Shown here one piece after another: positions 1 to 9,896 of a stretch of 64,000 nt of DNA. A model generated the notes under the pieces. The model was not told where the DNA came from. It saw only the letters and a list, made by a program, of their open reading frames with translations, and made no database searches. The stretch comes from Brevundimonas intermedia (lineage in GTDB: Bacteria > Pseudomonadota > Alphaproteobacteria > Caulobacterales > Caulobacteraceae), in contig NZ_BSFD01000002.1 of the NCBI RefSeq assembly GCF_027922165.1, positions 864,812-928,811 on the forward strand, given 5' to 3'. The position numbers and the translations under genes were made by a program. Each line of letters opens with the position of its first letter. Positions within the stretch are counted from its first letter, which is position 1.

Positions 1-275
1 TGGATTCGATCAAGGCCGCCGGCGCCGTCTTCGTCGGCCGGTTCGCAGCCGAGACCCTGGGCGACTACGCCGCCGGCCCCAGCCACGTCCTGCCGACCGA
101 CGGCGGCGCCCGCACCCTGGGCGGCGTCACCACCGCCAGCTTCATGACCACCATGTCGGTCCAGCTGGTCACCGAGGCCGGCGCCCGCGCGCTTGCGCCC
201 ATCGCCGCCCGCCTGGCCCGGATGGAAGGCCTGGAAGCCCACGCCCGCGCCGCCGACCTGAGGGCCGAAGGATGA
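1..275 (+). CDS. hisD: Histidinol dehydrogenase, C-terminal part (truncated by window start)
   Basis: Only the last 90 or so residues are present, read from base 3. They contain the strongly conserved HisD segment GDYAAGPSHVLPT followed by the family's C-terminal helices, so the family call is firm. HisD oxidises L-histidinol to L-histidine in two NAD-dependent steps in the cytosol. Its TGA overlaps the ATG of the next gene (ATGA at 272-275), which indicates translational coupling within a his operon. The rest of hisD, and probably hisG, lie outside the window. Confidence 0.93.
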   Translation, partial: DSIKAAGAVFVGRFAAETLGDYAAGPSHVLPTDGGARTLGGVTTASFMTTMSVQLVTEAGARALAPIAARLARMEGLEAHARAADLRAEG

Positions 276-1696
276 CCCTGCCCGCCCCCTATCCCCCGCT
301 CGTCTCCGGCGGCGACGGCCTGGACCGCTATCCCGGCGAGCCTGCCGCCCTCGCCGCCCGCATGGCCGCCATCTACGCCGTGCCCGCCGACCAGGTCCTG
401 CCGGTCCGCGGCCTGACCCACGGGCTGGAACTGGCCTATCGCCTCGCCGCCCGCGACGGCGGTTCGGTCGAGGCGCCCAAGGCCGAGCCCTATGACAGTC
501 TCGCCGCCATCTATCCGGCCAAGGGCGAACCGGCAGTGGTGGTCATCCGCGCCCTCGGCTCGCCAGAGGCCGTCGCCGAAATGGCCGCCCGTGTCGCCCC
601 CGCCCTGCTGGTGGTGGACGAAGGCCTGATCGAGTTCTCCGACAGCGTCTCCGCCGCCACCGTCGTCGCCGACCAGCCGAACCTGGTCGTGCTGCGCAGC
701 CTGTCCCTGGCCTATGGTTTAGCCGGCGCCCGCGTCGGCGCCGCCATCGCCCAAGCCCCGACCCTGGCCCGCCTCGCCTCGGTGCTCGAGCCCTACGCCC
801 TGCCCGAACCCCTGGTGCGGCTGGCGCAACAGGCGCTGGACCCGTCGCGGATGATCGAGACTGCCGAGCGGATCGCCTCGGTCCGGCGCGAGCGCGAGCG
901 GATCGCCCGCGAACTGGGCCGCCAGATGCCGGTCGAGCCCGGCGTCGGCCCCATCGTCATGGCTCGACCGGAAAACCCCGCCGCCGCCCTGGCTGCGTTG
1001 GCCACCTATGGCGTCGCGGCCGACCTGTCCGGCGAGCGCCTGCGCCTGCCCGTCTCGATCAAGCCCGAGGTCAACGACCGGCTGCTGGCCGCCTTCGGCC
1101 TGACGCCCGCCAAGCGCCGCCCGGCCCGCGTCGGCCAGGCCGTGCGCGATACGAAGGAGACCCGTATCGTCTGCGCCGTCGACCTGGACGCCCCCGGCCC
1201 CATCAAGATCGAGACCGGCGTCGGCTTCTTCGACCATATGCTGGAGCAGATCGCGGCTCACGGCGGCTTCTCCCTGCGGCTCCAATGCGAGGGCGACCTG
1301 CACACCGACCCGCACCACACCATCGAGGACAGCGCCATCGCCCTGGGCCAGGCGCTGAAACAGGCGCTGGGCGAGCGAAAGGGCATCGCCCGCTACGGCT
1401 TCGTCCTGCCGATGGACGAGGCCAACGCCACCGTCTCCATCGACCTGTCCGGTCGTCCCTATCCGCTGTTCGAAGGCACGTTCGACACCCCCTTCATCGG
1501 CGACTACCGCACCGACCTGACGGCCCACGTCTTCCGCTCCCTGGCCGAGGCCATGGGCGCCGCCGTCCACATCTCGGTCACAGGCCAGGACGACCACCAC
1601 AAGACCGAAGCCGTCTACAAGGCCTTCGGCCGCGCCCTACGCCAGGCCATCCGGGTCGAGGGCGACGCGGTGCCGTCCACCAAGGGGGTGCTGTGA
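272..1696 (+). CDS. hisB: Fusion of degenerate HisC-like aminotransferase domain with imidazoleglycerol-phosphate dehydratase
   Basis: The protein has 474 residues. Residues about 285-474 are a complete imidazoleglycerol-phosphate dehydratase (HisB) with both metal-binding motifs, HTDPHHTIED (344-353) and DHHKTE (441-446), so the dehydratase is probably active. Residues 1-278 align by eye with histidinol-phosphate aminotransferase (HisC): DRYPGEPAAL, LLVVDEGLIEF, LRSLSLAYGLAGARVG and LRLPVSIKPEVNDRLLAAF match HisC landmarks. The PLP-binding lysine of the TLSKAF motif is Leu146, the tyrosine of DEAYIEF is lost, and no NPNNPTG motif is seen. The domain is also about 80 residues short. It is therefore probably a pseudo-aminotransferase, and a working HisC would have to be encoded elsewhere. 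The gene sits in the hisC-hisB position of a his operon and overlaps hisH by four bases (GTGA). Confidence 0.88.
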   Translation: MTLPAPYPPLVSGGDGLDRYPGEPAALAARMAAIYAVPADQVLPVRGLTHGLELAYRLAARDGGSVEAPKAEPYDSLAAIYPAKGEPAVVVIRALGSPEAVAEMAARVAPALLVVDEGLIEFSDSVSAATVVADQPNLVVLRSLSLAYGLAGARVGAAIAQAPTLARLASVLEPYALPEPLVRLAQQALDPSRMIETAERIASVRRERERIARELGRQMPVEPGVGPIVMARPENPAAALAALATYGVAADLSGERLRLPVSIKPEVNDRLLAAFGLTPAKRRPARVGQAVRDTKETRIVCAVDLDAPGPIKIETGVGFFDHMLEQIAAHGGFSLRLQCEGDLHTDPHHTIEDSAIALGQALKQALGERKGIARYGFVLPMDEANATVSIDLSGRPYPLFEGTFDTPFIGDYRTDLTAHVFRSLAEAMGAAVHISVTGQDDHHKTEAVYKAFGRALRQAIRVEGDAVPSTKGVL

Positions 1697-2295
1697 CCGA
1701 GGTCGCCGTCATCGCCTATGGCGCCGGCAACGTCGCCTCGGTCCAGTTCGCGCTCGAGCGTCTGGGCGCCACCGTCCGCCTGACCGACGATCCCGCCGTG
1801 ATCGCCGAGGCCGAACGGGTCATCCTGCCCGGCGTCGGCGCGGCCGGCTACGCCATGAGCCGCCTGTCGGAACTGGGCCTGGTCGAACCGATCCGCGCCT
1901 TCCCCCGCCCCCTGCTGGGCGTCTGCCTGGGCCAGCAACTGCTGTTCGAAACCAGCCAGGAGGGCGAGGGCGTCGATCTGCTGGGCTTCATCCCCGGCGC
2001 CGTCTCCCGGCTGGAGCCGGCGGGCGCCCTGCCCGTGCCGCATATGGGCTGGAGCCGGCTGACGCGCGACCGCGACGACCCGCTGCTGGAGGGCGTCGCC
2101 GACGGCGCCTACGCCTATTTCGTCCACGGCTATGTCTGTCCCGACGGCCCCGCCACCCTGGCCCGCTCCGACTATGGCGGCCCGGTCCCCGCCATGGTCC
2201 GATCCGCCAACCGCTGGGGCTGCCAGTTCCACCCCGAACGCTCGGCCGAGGCCGGGGCCATGATTTTGCGGAACTTCCTGCAGGTCGCCGCTTGA
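1693..2295 (+). CDS. hisH: Imidazole glycerol phosphate synthase, glutaminase subunit
   Basis: The protein is 200 residues, normal for HisH, starting at a GTG that overlaps the preceding stop (GTGA). It is a class I glutamine amidotransferase. The nucleophile Cys78 lies in GVCLGQQLLFE, and the His180/Glu182 dyad in QFHPERS. It hydrolyses glutamine and channels ammonia to HisF to make imidazole glycerol phosphate and AICAR. The longer open frame upstream is antisense-style noise across hisB. A 108-bp palindromic repeat separates it from hisA. Confidence 0.96.
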   Translation: MTEVAVIAYGAGNVASVQFALERLGATVRLTDDPAVIAEAERVILPGVGAAGYAMSRLSELGLVEPIRAFPRPLLGVCLGQQLLFETSQEGEGVDLLGFIPGAVSRLEPAGALPVPHMGWSRLTRDRDDPLLEGVADGAYAYFVHGYVCPDGPATLARSDYGGPVPAMVRSANRWGCQFHPERSAEAGAMILRNFLQVAA

Positions 2296-2316
2296 CCGGC
2301 GCCGCCTCCCCCTCTC

Positions 2317-2424
2317 CGTCATCCTCGGGCTTGACCCGAGGACCGGACCATCCGCCGCTCGTGCGAACGAGGCCCCGCACGAACCGATCCACGCCCGATC
2401 CTCGGGTCAAGCCCGAGGATGACG
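2317..2424. repeat. Paired-hairpin intergenic repeat, family A copy 1
   Basis: The 108-bp element has outer ends CGTCATCC and GGATGACG. Each end forms its own hairpin: CCTCGGG-cttga-CCCGAGG on the left, and the mirrored copy on the right. The inner 55 bp are not obviously paired. Near-identical elements lie at 10241-10347 and 16688-16794, and a variant at 11838-11944. It lies inside the his operon between hisH and hisA, so it would be transcribed. Confidence 0.9.
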
Positions 2425-2440
2425 AACGGAAGCCGACCCC

Positions 2441-3174
2441 ATGCTGATCTACCCCGCCATCGACCTGAAGGACGGCGTCTGCGTGCGCCTGATGCACGGC
2501 AAGTTCGACCAGGTGACGCAATACGACGAGCAGCCCGCCGTCCGCCTCAGCGCCTTCGCGGCCGAGGGCGCCGAGTGGATTCACATCGTCGATCTGGACG
2601 GCGCCGAGGCCGGCCAGGCCATGCAGCACGCCCTGATCGGCGACCTGACCCGCGCCATCCAGGTCAAGATCCAGTCCGGTGGCGGCGTCCGCGGCGCCAA
2701 TGACGTGGCCAAGCTGCTGGACGCCGGCGTGTCGCGCGTCGTCGTCGGCTCGCTGGCGGTGACCCAACCCAACGACGTCGCCGCCTGGCTCAAGGGCTTC
2801 GGCGTCGAGCAGATCACCCTGGCCCTGGACGTCAAGATCGAGGACGGCATGCCCGTTCCCGCCCTGAAGGGCTGGACCCAGTCGTCGGGCGTCACCCTGT
2901 GGGAGGCGCTGGATCGGTATCCCAAGGGGACGGCCAAACACCTGCTGGTCACCGATGTCGGCCGCGACGGCGCAATGACCGGCCCCAATCTGGAGCTGCT
3001 GGCCGAAATCCGCCGCCGTCGCCCGGATCTGGTGCTGCAGGCCTCGGGCGGGGTCTCGTCGCTGGAGGATCTCGCGGCGGTGAAGGCCCTGGGCTGCAAC
3101 GGCGCCATCGTCGGCCGCGCCCTGTACGAGAACCGCTTCACCCTGCCCGAAGCCATCGCGACGGCTAAACGGTC

Positions 3175-3178
<4 letters not shown>
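2441..3178 (+). CDS. hisA: ProFAR isomerase (phosphoribosylformimino-AICAR-phosphate isomerase)
   Basis: This 245-residue TIM-barrel enzyme isomerises ProFAR to PRFAR in histidine synthesis. The catalytic aspartates are visible as Asp8 (YPAIDLKDG) and Asp130 (LALDVK). The phosphate-binding loops QSGGGVRG and QASGGVSS are in place. The start ATG follows the palindromic repeat by 17 bp. The last codons overlap hisF (GTG start inside the final CGTGA), so the two are translationally coupled. Confidence 0.97.
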
Positions 3179-3942
<764 letters not shown>

Positions 3943-3952
3943 TTTTATATCT

Positions 3953-4077
3953 CCGCTCATCCCCGCGAAAGCGGGGACCCAGTGCTTTGGGCGATCATCC
4001 TCGCGCCTCTGGCACAGAGCCCTATCCAAGACCCGTCAGACAACAGAACTGGTCCCCGCTTTCGCGGGGATGAGCGG
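3953..4077. repeat. Paired-hairpin intergenic repeat, family B
   Basis: Each end is a hairpin with a GAAA-type loop: left CCCCGC-gaaa-GCGGGG inside CTCATCC..., and the mirrored copy CCCCGC-tttc-GCGGGG inside ...GGATGAG on the right. The layout (TCATCC, hairpin, spacer, hairpin, GGATGA) is the same as family A but with different stems. The right end touches the start region of hisIE; its GCGGGGA lies six bases before an in-frame GTG at 4077. Confidence 0.85.
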
Positions 4078-4085
4078 TGAATAAA

Positions 4086-4715
4086 ATGATCGACCCCAAC
4101 ACCATCGATTTCGAAAAAGGCGCCGGCCTGGTCCCCGTCGTGGTGCAGGACGCCGCCACGCTCCAGGTCCTGACCCTGGCCTATATGGACCGCGCCGCCC
4201 TGGACGAGACCCTCCAGTCCGGCGAGGCCACCTTCTTCTCACGCTCGCGCGGCGGACGCTGGCGCAAGGGCGAGACCTCGGGCGACCGGCTGCACGTCGT
4301 CGGCATCACGGCCGACTGCGACAGCGACGCCCTCGTCCTGGCGGTCAATCCGGTGGGCGACGCCTGCCACCTGCACCGCACCAGCTGCTTCGGCGAGGCC
4401 GACGCGCCGGGTCTCGGCCGCATCGCCCGGCTGGAACAGACCATCGCCGAACGCGCCGCCGCCGATCCGTCCGAAAGCTGGACGGCCAAACTGATCGGCA
4501 AGGGCGTCAAACGCATCGCCCAGAAGGTCGGCGAAGAAGGCGTAGAGACCGCGCTGGCGGGCGTCGCGGGTCCGGATGAGGAACTCGCCAGCGAGGCTGC
4601 GGATTTGATCTATCACCTCTTGGTGCTTCTCCACGCCCGTAACATGGTGTTTCAGGACGTGCTGGACGTGTTGGCCTCCAGAGCGGAAGCGGGCAAAGCG
4701 ACGCCCAGACCTTAA
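4086..4715 (+). CDS. hisI: Bifunctional phosphoribosyl-AMP cyclohydrolase / phosphoribosyl-ATP pyrophosphatase
   Basis: The 209-residue protein (often called HisIE) performs steps 2 and 3 of histidine synthesis. The N-terminal HisI domain (about 1-115) shows GETSGD, the metal-binding DCDSD and CHLHRTSCF. The C-terminal HisE domain shows KRIAQKVGEEGVETALA and EAADLIYHLLVLL. Alphaproteobacteria usually encode HisI and HisE separately, so the fusion is notable. An alternative GTG start at 4077 adds three residues and would have a better-spaced purine-rich stretch supplied by the repeat; ATG 4086 is preferred because MIDPNTIDFEKG resembles family N-termini. Confidence 0.95.
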   Translation: MIDPNTIDFEKGAGLVPVVVQDAATLQVLTLAYMDRAALDETLQSGEATFFSRSRGGRWRKGETSGDRLHVVGITADCDSDALVLAVNPVGDACHLHRTSCFGEADAPGLGRIARLEQTIAERAAADPSESWTAKLIGKGVKRIAQKVGEEGVETALAGVAGPDEELASEAADLIYHLLVLLHARNMVFQDVLDVLASRAEAGKATPRP

Positions 4716-4723
4716 AGGCGACT

Positions 4724-4742
4724 GATCCCGGATAATGGGATC
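4724..4742. promoter_or_regulatory. Short inverted repeat upstream of zwf
   Basis: A perfect 6-bp inverted repeat, GATCCC-ggataat-GGGATC, ends 15 bp before the zwf ATG and just after the hisIE stop. It could be an operator or a weak transcript hairpin. It does not resemble the HexR site known from other proteobacteria, and its role is unproven. Confidence 0.35.
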
Positions 4743-4757
4743 GAGCAGGGGACAAGT

Positions 4758-6215
4758 ATGGCGGCTCTCATTCTGTTCGGCGGCGGCGGCGATCTGGCGA
4801 TGCGCATGCTGTTGCCGTCGCTCTATTTCCTCGAGCACGACGGGCTCTTGCCGGACGATCTCAAGATCATCGGCGCCGCCCGTTCCGAGGAAACCGCCGA
4901 AGAATATGTGGCCAAGGTCCACGACGCCGTGAAGGCCAAGGCCGAGACGGACAAGGCCTGGGACGATCACTCCTGGGCCAAGATGAAGGCGCGCCTCGAC
5001 TATCTGGCCGTGGACGCCACCTCCGCCGACAGCCTGAAGCCGCTGAAGGACAAGGTCGGCGACGGCGAGGTCACCTCCTTCCTGGCCGTCTCGCCGTCGC
5101 TTTACGGCCGTATCGTCACGGCGATGAAGACGGCCGGCCTGGCCGAGCGCAACTGCCGCATCGTGTTGGAAAAGCCGGTCGGCCGTGACCTCAAGTCCTT
5201 CCTAGAGATCGACGACGCCGTGGCCCACGCCTTCCGCGAGGACCAGGTGTTCCGCATCGACCATTATCTGGGCAAGGAGACGGTCCAGAACCTGACGGCG
5301 CTGCGCTTCGGCAACACCATCTTCGAGCCGCTGTGGAACAATCTGACGATCGACCACGTCCAGATCACCATTGGTGAAACGGTCGGCGTCGGCGACCGCT
5401 GGCCCTATTATGACGAATACGGAGCATTGCGTGACATGCTCCAGAACCACATGCTCCAGCTGCTGTGCCTGGTGGCCATGGAGCCGCCGTCGGACCTGGA
5501 CCCCGAGTCCCTGCGCAACGAGAAGGTCAAGGTGCTGCGGTCCCTGCGCCCCATCACTCACGAAGAGGCGGAACGCGTCACCGTGCGCGGCCAGTATGTG
5601 GCGGGCGTGTCCGAGGGCAAGCCGGCCAAGGGCTATGACGAGGAGCGCGGCGCGGATTCCGACACCGAGACCTTCGTCGCCATCCGCGCCGACATCGACA
5701 ACTGGCGCTGGGCCGGCGTGCCCTTCTTCATGCGGACCGGCAAGCGGCTGCCGGAGAAGCGCACCGAGATCGTCATCCAGTTCAAGCCCGTCCCCCACTC
5801 CATCTTCGACAACGAAGAGGGCGAGGCGCCGGCCAACCGCATGATCATCGAGCTTCAGCCCGAGGAAGACATCTCCCTGACGGTGATGAACAAGCGCCCC
5901 GGCCTGGACAAGCGGATGCAGCTCCAGCCCATCACCATGAGCCTGTCGTGGGGGGTGGACGGCAAGTCGGCCGCCCCGCCGCGCCGCCGCATCGCCTATG
6001 AACGTCTGCTGCTGGACGCCATGCACGGCGACTCGACCCTGTTCGTCCGTCGCGACGAGGCCGAACAGGCCTGGAAATGGGTGGACGAGGTCGCCGAGGC
6101 CTGGGCCGAGTCCGGCCAGAAGCCCGACGAATATGTCGCCGGCACCTGGGGCCCCGACAGCGCCGACATGCTGATGATGCGCACCGGCCGCGACTGGAAC
6201 ACCACCGATGTCTGA
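4758..6215 (+). CDS. zwf: Glucose-6-phosphate dehydrogenase
   Basis: The protein has 485 residues, normal for the family. The N-terminal dinucleotide-binding loop is FGGGGDLAMRMLLPSL, the coenzyme and substrate lysine segment is EKPVGRD, and the catalytic signature is RIDHYLGKE. It oxidises glucose-6-phosphate to 6-phosphogluconolactone with NAD(P). It heads zwf-pgl-edd-glk, which together take glucose into the Entner-Doudoroff pathway; the aldolase eda is not in this window. The start is preceded by AGGGGAC at suitable spacing. It overlaps pgl by eight bases. Confidence 0.97.
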   Translation: MAALILFGGGGDLAMRMLLPSLYFLEHDGLLPDDLKIIGAARSEETAEEYVAKVHDAVKAKAETDKAWDDHSWAKMKARLDYLAVDATSADSLKPLKDKVGDGEVTSFLAVSPSLYGRIVTAMKTAGLAERNCRIVLEKPVGRDLKSFLEIDDAVAHAFREDQVFRIDHYLGKETVQNLTALRFGNTIFEPLWNNLTIDHVQITIGETVGVGDRWPYYDEYGALRDMLQNHMLQLLCLVAMEPPSDLDPESLRNEKVKVLRSLRPITHEEAERVTVRGQYVAGVSEGKPAKGYDEERGADSDTETFVAIRADIDNWRWAGVPFFMRTGKRLPEKRTEIVIQFKPVPHSIFDNEEGEAPANRMIIELQPEEDISLTVMNKRPGLDKRMQLQPITMSLSWGVDGKSAAPPRRRIAYERLLLDAMHGDSTLFVRRDEAEQAWKWVDEVAEAWAESGQKPDEYVAGTWGPDSADMLMMRTGRDWNTTDV

Positions 6216-6924
6216 GACGCCCGTGATCGAAACCTTCCCCACCGTCGACGCCTGGGCCGAGGCCATCGCCGCCCGCCTGTCCGAGACCCTGGGCGCCGCC
6301 GTCCGTGACAACGGCCGGGCCGTCTTCGCCGGTCCCGGCGGCACCACCCCCGCCCCCGTCTATCGCCGCCTCGCCGCGACCGACCTGGACTGGGCGAAGA
6401 TCGCCGTCACCCTGGTGGACGAACGCTACGTCCCCGAGACCTCGCCTGAGTCCAACGCCCGGCTGATCCGCGACGTCCTGTTGCAGGACAAGGCCGCCGC
6501 CGGCCGGTTCATCCCCCTCTATACGCCCGAAGTCACGGTGGACCGCGCCGCCATCGTCGCCGCTCATGCTCTGGCGGCTGAAGGCGGTCGTTTCGACGCG
6601 GTCCTTCTCGGCATGGGTGAGGATGGCCATATCTGCTCCATGTTCCCCGACAGCCCCACCCTGAAGACCCTGCTGACCCCGACGCTGAAGCCGACCGTCC
6701 TGGGCGTGCCCCACGGCCGCGACGGCGCGGCGCCGACCCTCGAGCGCCTGTCGATCAACCTGGCCTATCTGATGTCCGCCGGCCGGGTGATCCTGGGCCT
6801 TAAGGGCGCAGCCAAACGCCGCGTGTTCGAGGAACAGGCTAAGGGCGACCCCAAGATCCAGCCCATCGCCGCCCTGATCGCCGCCGGCGTCCCGCTTGAA
6901 GTTCTGTACACGGAAGCCAGCTGA
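6208..6924 (+). CDS. pgl: 6-phosphogluconolactonase
   Basis: This 238-residue member of the glucosamine/galactosamine-6-phosphate isomerase-like lactonase family hydrolyses 6-phosphogluconolactone to 6-phosphogluconate. Family landmarks are [17 protein letters not shown] (sugar-phosphate loop, with GPGGTT where GGSTP is usual), VTLVDERYV and [15 protein letters not shown]. The ATG lies within the end of zwf and the stop is one base before the edd start, so the three genes form one tight operon. Confidence 0.95.
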   Translation: MSETPVIETFPTVDAWAEAIAARLSETLGAAVRDNGRAVFAGPGGTTPAPVYRRLAATDLDWAKIAVTLVDERYVPETSPESNARLIRDVLLQDKAAAGRFIPLYTPEVTVDRAAIVAAHALAAEGGRFDAVLLGMGEDGHICSMFPDSPTLKTLLTPTLKPTVLGVPHGRDGAAPTLERLSINLAYLMSAGRVILGLKGAAKRRVFEEQAKGDPKIQPIAALIAAGVPLEVLYTEAS

Positions 6925-6925
6925 C

Positions 6926-8815
6926 ATGACCCTGCACCCCACGGTGGCCGCGGTCACCGCCCGGATCGTCGAGAAGAGCCGCGCCACCCGCGCCGACTAC
7001 ATCCGTCGCATGGACGCCGCCCGCGACAGCGGGACCGGCCGCGCCAAGCTGAGCTGCGCCAACTGGGCCCACGCCTTCGCCGGCCAGACCATCGCCGACA
7101 AACTGACCGCCATGGACGGGTCCAAGCCCAATCTGGGCATCGTCACCGCCTATAACGACATGCTGTCGGCCCACCAGCCGTTCGAGCGCTTCCCCGGCGT
7201 TGTTCGCGAAGCTGTGCGTCAGGTCGGCGCGACGGCCCAGGTCGCCGGCGGCACCCCCGCCATGTGCGATGGCGTCACCCAGGGTCGCCCCGGCATGGAG
7301 CTGTCGCTATTCAGCCGCGACGTCATCGCCATGTCCACCGGCGTCGCCCTGACGCATGACGCCTTCGACGCCGCCCTGATGCTGGGCGTCTGCGACAAGA
7401 TCGTGCCCGGCCTGTTCATGGGGGCCCTGGCCTTCGGCCATCTGCCCGTCGTCTTCGCCCCCGCCGGCCCCATGCCCTCGGGCATTCCGAACGCCGAAAA
7501 GGCCCGCGTCCGTGCCGAGTACGCCCAGAACAAGGTCGACCGCCAGACCCTGCTGGAAAGCGAGATCGGCTCCTATCACTCGCCCGGCACCTGCACCTTC
7601 TACGGCACGGCCAACTCCAATCAGATGATGATGGAGCTGGCGGGCCTGCACATGCCCTCGACCGCCTTCGTCCATCCGGACACCGGCCTGCGCGACGCGC
7701 TGACCGCCGCCGCCGCCCAGCGCGCCGTCGAACTGGCCCGCAGCGGCGAAAGCCGCATGGCCGACGTCATCGACGAGAAGTCCATCGTCAACGCCATCGT
7801 CGCCCTGCTGGCCACCGGCGGCTCGACCAACCACGCCATCCACCTGGTCGCCATGGCTCGGGCGGCGGGCGTGCTGATCGACTGGACCGACATGGACGAG
7901 CTGTCGTCCGTCACCCCCCTGCTGGCCCGCGTCTATCCCAACGGCTCGGCCGATGTGAACGCCTTCCAGGCCGCCGGCGGCGTCGCCTTCGTGGCCCGCG
8001 AACTGGCCCAGGCCGGCCATATCCACTCGGACGTCACCACCATCATGGGCAAGGGTATAGAGCCCTATTTCCAGGAGCCGTCGATGGTGGACGGCCAGCT
8101 GGTCTGGCGCGACGGGGTCAAGGAAAGCCTGGATCTCGACATCCTGCGCCCCGCCTCCAACCCCTTCGACAAGGAGGGCGGTCTGCGCCTGGTCAAGGGC
8201 GACCTGGGCCGCGCGGTCATCAAGGTCTCGGCGGTCAAGCCCGAGAACCGCATCGTCGAGGCCCCTGCCGCCGTCTTCGAAACCCAGGAAGACGCGCTTC
8301 AGGCCTTCAAGGACGGCAAGCTTTACCGCGACGTCGTGGTGGTCCTGCGCTTCCAGGGGCCCAAGGCCAACGGCATGCCCGAACTGCACAGCCTGTCGCC
8401 CGCCCTGTCGATCATCCAGGACAAGGGGTTCAAGGTCGCCTTCGTCACCGACGGCCGCATGTCGGGCGCCAGCGGCAAGACTCCCGCCGCCATCCACGTC
8501 TCGCCCGAAGCCCTGGCCGGCGGCCCCCTGGCCCATGTCAAGGACGGCGACATCATCCGCCTGGACGCCGAGGCCGGGGTTCTGACCACGGTCGGGGTCG
8601 ACGATCTGACCGCCCGCCCCGCCGCCGCCCGCTCCTCCGCCAACGCCGCCGGCTCGGCCTGGGGCTATGGCCGCGAGCTGTTCGGGGCCTTCCGCCACGT
8701 CGTCACCACCGCTGAAGAAGGCGCCACCGTCTGCTTCGCCTTCCCCAGCGGCGGCCAATCGCATACGGACACGCCACCCGATCCCAACTTCGTCGACCGG
8801 ACCGTGGACGCCTGA
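6926..8815 (+). CDS. edd: 6-phosphogluconate dehydratase
   Basis: The 629-residue IlvD/Edd-family iron-sulfur dehydratase makes 2-keto-3-deoxy-6-phosphogluconate, the committed Entner-Doudoroff step. Visible landmarks are [13 protein letters not shown], the cluster-binding [28 protein letters not shown] and the C-terminal [12 protein letters not shown]. The chosen start [11 protein letters not shown] follows the pgl stop by one base; the longer frame overlapping pgl is not needed. Confidence 0.96.
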   Translation: MTLHPTVAAVTARIVEKSRATRADYIRRMDAARDSGTGRAKLSCANWAHAFAGQTIADKLTAMDGSKPNLGIVTAYNDMLSAHQPFERFPGVVREAVRQVGATAQVAGGTPAMCDGVTQGRPGMELSLFSRDVIAMSTGVALTHDAFDAALMLGVCDKIVPGLFMGALAFGHLPVVFAPAGPMPSGIPNAEKARVRAEYAQNKVDRQTLLESEIGSYHSPGTCTFYGTANSNQMMMELAGLHMPSTAFVHPDTGLRDALTAAAAQRAVELARSGESRMADVIDEKSIVNAIVALLATGGSTNHAIHLVAMARAAGVLIDWTDMDELSSVTPLLARVYPNGSADVNAFQAAGGVAFVARELAQAGHIHSDVTTIMGKGIEPYFQEPSMVDGQLVWRDGVKESLDLDILRPASNPFDKEGGLRLVKGDLGRAVIKVSAVKPENRIVEAPAAVFETQEDALQAFKDGKLYRDVVVVLRFQGPKANGMPELHSLSPALSIIQDKGFKVAFVTDGRMSGASGKTPAAIHVSPEALAGGPLAHVKDGDIIRLDAEAGVLTTVGVDDLTARPAAARSSANAAGSAWGYGRELFGAFRHVVTTAEEGATVCFAFPSGGQSHTDTPPDPNFVDRTVDA

Positions 8816-8845
8816 TCCGACGCACCGACCGCAGGAAACGATTAT

Positions 8846-9817
8846 ATGACTGACAAGACCCTCCTCGTCGGCGACGTCGGCGGCACCAATGCGCGCTTCG
8901 CCGTCGCACGCATGGTGGACGGCCGTCCCGTGCTGGACCACCACGAAAGCTTCCCGGCCGAGACCTATCCCACCTTCCTGGAAGGCGTAGCCGCCTTCAT
9001 CGAGGGCTGCGAGGTCAAGCCCACCGGCGGCGTCATCGCCGTCGCCGGCCCCGTCACCGACGGCGAGATCGACCTGACCAACTCGCCCTGGCGCGTATCG
9101 GAGGCCGAGCTTCAGACCCTGGGTCTGAAGCCGGTCAAGCTGATCAACGACTTCGAGGCCCTGGCCTGGGGCGCCCCCGTGGTGCCGGAAGACCAGCTGG
9201 AAAGCCTGGGCGGCCCCGTCGACGGCGATCCGCACGCCACCATCGCCGTCCTCGGCCCCGGCACCGGCTTCGGCGTCTCAGCCCTGGTGCGCGACGCCCA
9301 CGGCAAGGAAATGGCCATGCCGTCGGAAGGCGGCCACGCCTGTTTCCCCCCCGGCGATCCGGTCGAGGACGAGATCCTGCGCATCCTGCGCCGCCGCTAT
9401 GACCGCGTCTCCATCGAACGCCTGATCTGCGGCCCCGGCCTGCTGAACATGCACCGGGCGCTGGCCGAGATCGACGGCCGCGAGACCCATATCGACGACC
9501 CGGCCCAGATCACCGAAACGGCGATGAACGACCCCAACAGCCCGTGCGGCGCCACCCTGGCCCGCTTCTGCGCCATCCTGGGCGCGGTCGCCGGCGACAT
9601 CGCCCTGACCACTGGTTCGCGCGGCGGCGTCTATATCGCCGGCGGCATCGTCCCGCGCATCCTGCCCTTCATCAAGGCCAGCCCCTTCCGCCAGAGGTTC
9701 GAGCGCAAGGGCCGGTTCAAGGACTATATGTCCGAGATCCCGACCAAGGTGATCATGCACAAACACGCCGCGCTTCTGGGCGCCGCGCGGGTCGCCTTCG
9801 CCGAATCCGAAGGCTGA
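8846..9817 (+). CDS. glk: Glucokinase
   Basis: The 323-residue protein is of the bacterial glucokinase family (not ROK). The ATP-binding loop is LLVGDVGGTNARFAVA (residues 6-21), the sugar-binding stretch is KLINDFEALAWG, and LGPGTGFGVS and SEGGHACFPP follow the family pattern. It phosphorylates glucose for zwf, closing the logic of the operon. It lies 30 bp after edd with a purine-rich CAGGAAACG upstream, and a hairpin follows its stop. Confidence 0.95.
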   Translation: MTDKTLLVGDVGGTNARFAVARMVDGRPVLDHHESFPAETYPTFLEGVAAFIEGCEVKPTGGVIAVAGPVTDGEIDLTNSPWRVSEAELQTLGLKPVKLINDFEALAWGAPVVPEDQLESLGGPVDGDPHATIAVLGPGTGFGVSALVRDAHGKEMAMPSEGGHACFPPGDPVEDEILRILRRRYDRVSIERLICGPGLLNMHRALAEIDGRETHIDDPAQITETAMNDPNSPCGATLARFCAILGAVAGDIALTTGSRGGVYIAGGIVPRILPFIKASPFRQRFERKGRFKDYMSEIPTKVIMHKHAALLGAARVAFAESEG

Positions 9818-9832
9818 TCTTCACGAAAAACT

Positions 9833-9862
9833 CACGGCGGCGTGAACCCATCCGCCGCCGTG
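9833..9862 (+). terminator. Hairpin after glk
   Basis: The 9-bp stem CACGGCGGC / GCCGCCGTG has a 12-base loop and starts 16 bp after glk. The sequence after it is only weakly T-rich, so it may be an attenuating hairpin rather than a full intrinsic terminator. The lipoprotein gene downstream may have its own promoter. Confidence 0.5.
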
Positions 9863-9896
9863 ACGTTTCCTCCGCTCCAAAACGGAAGGAAACCCC

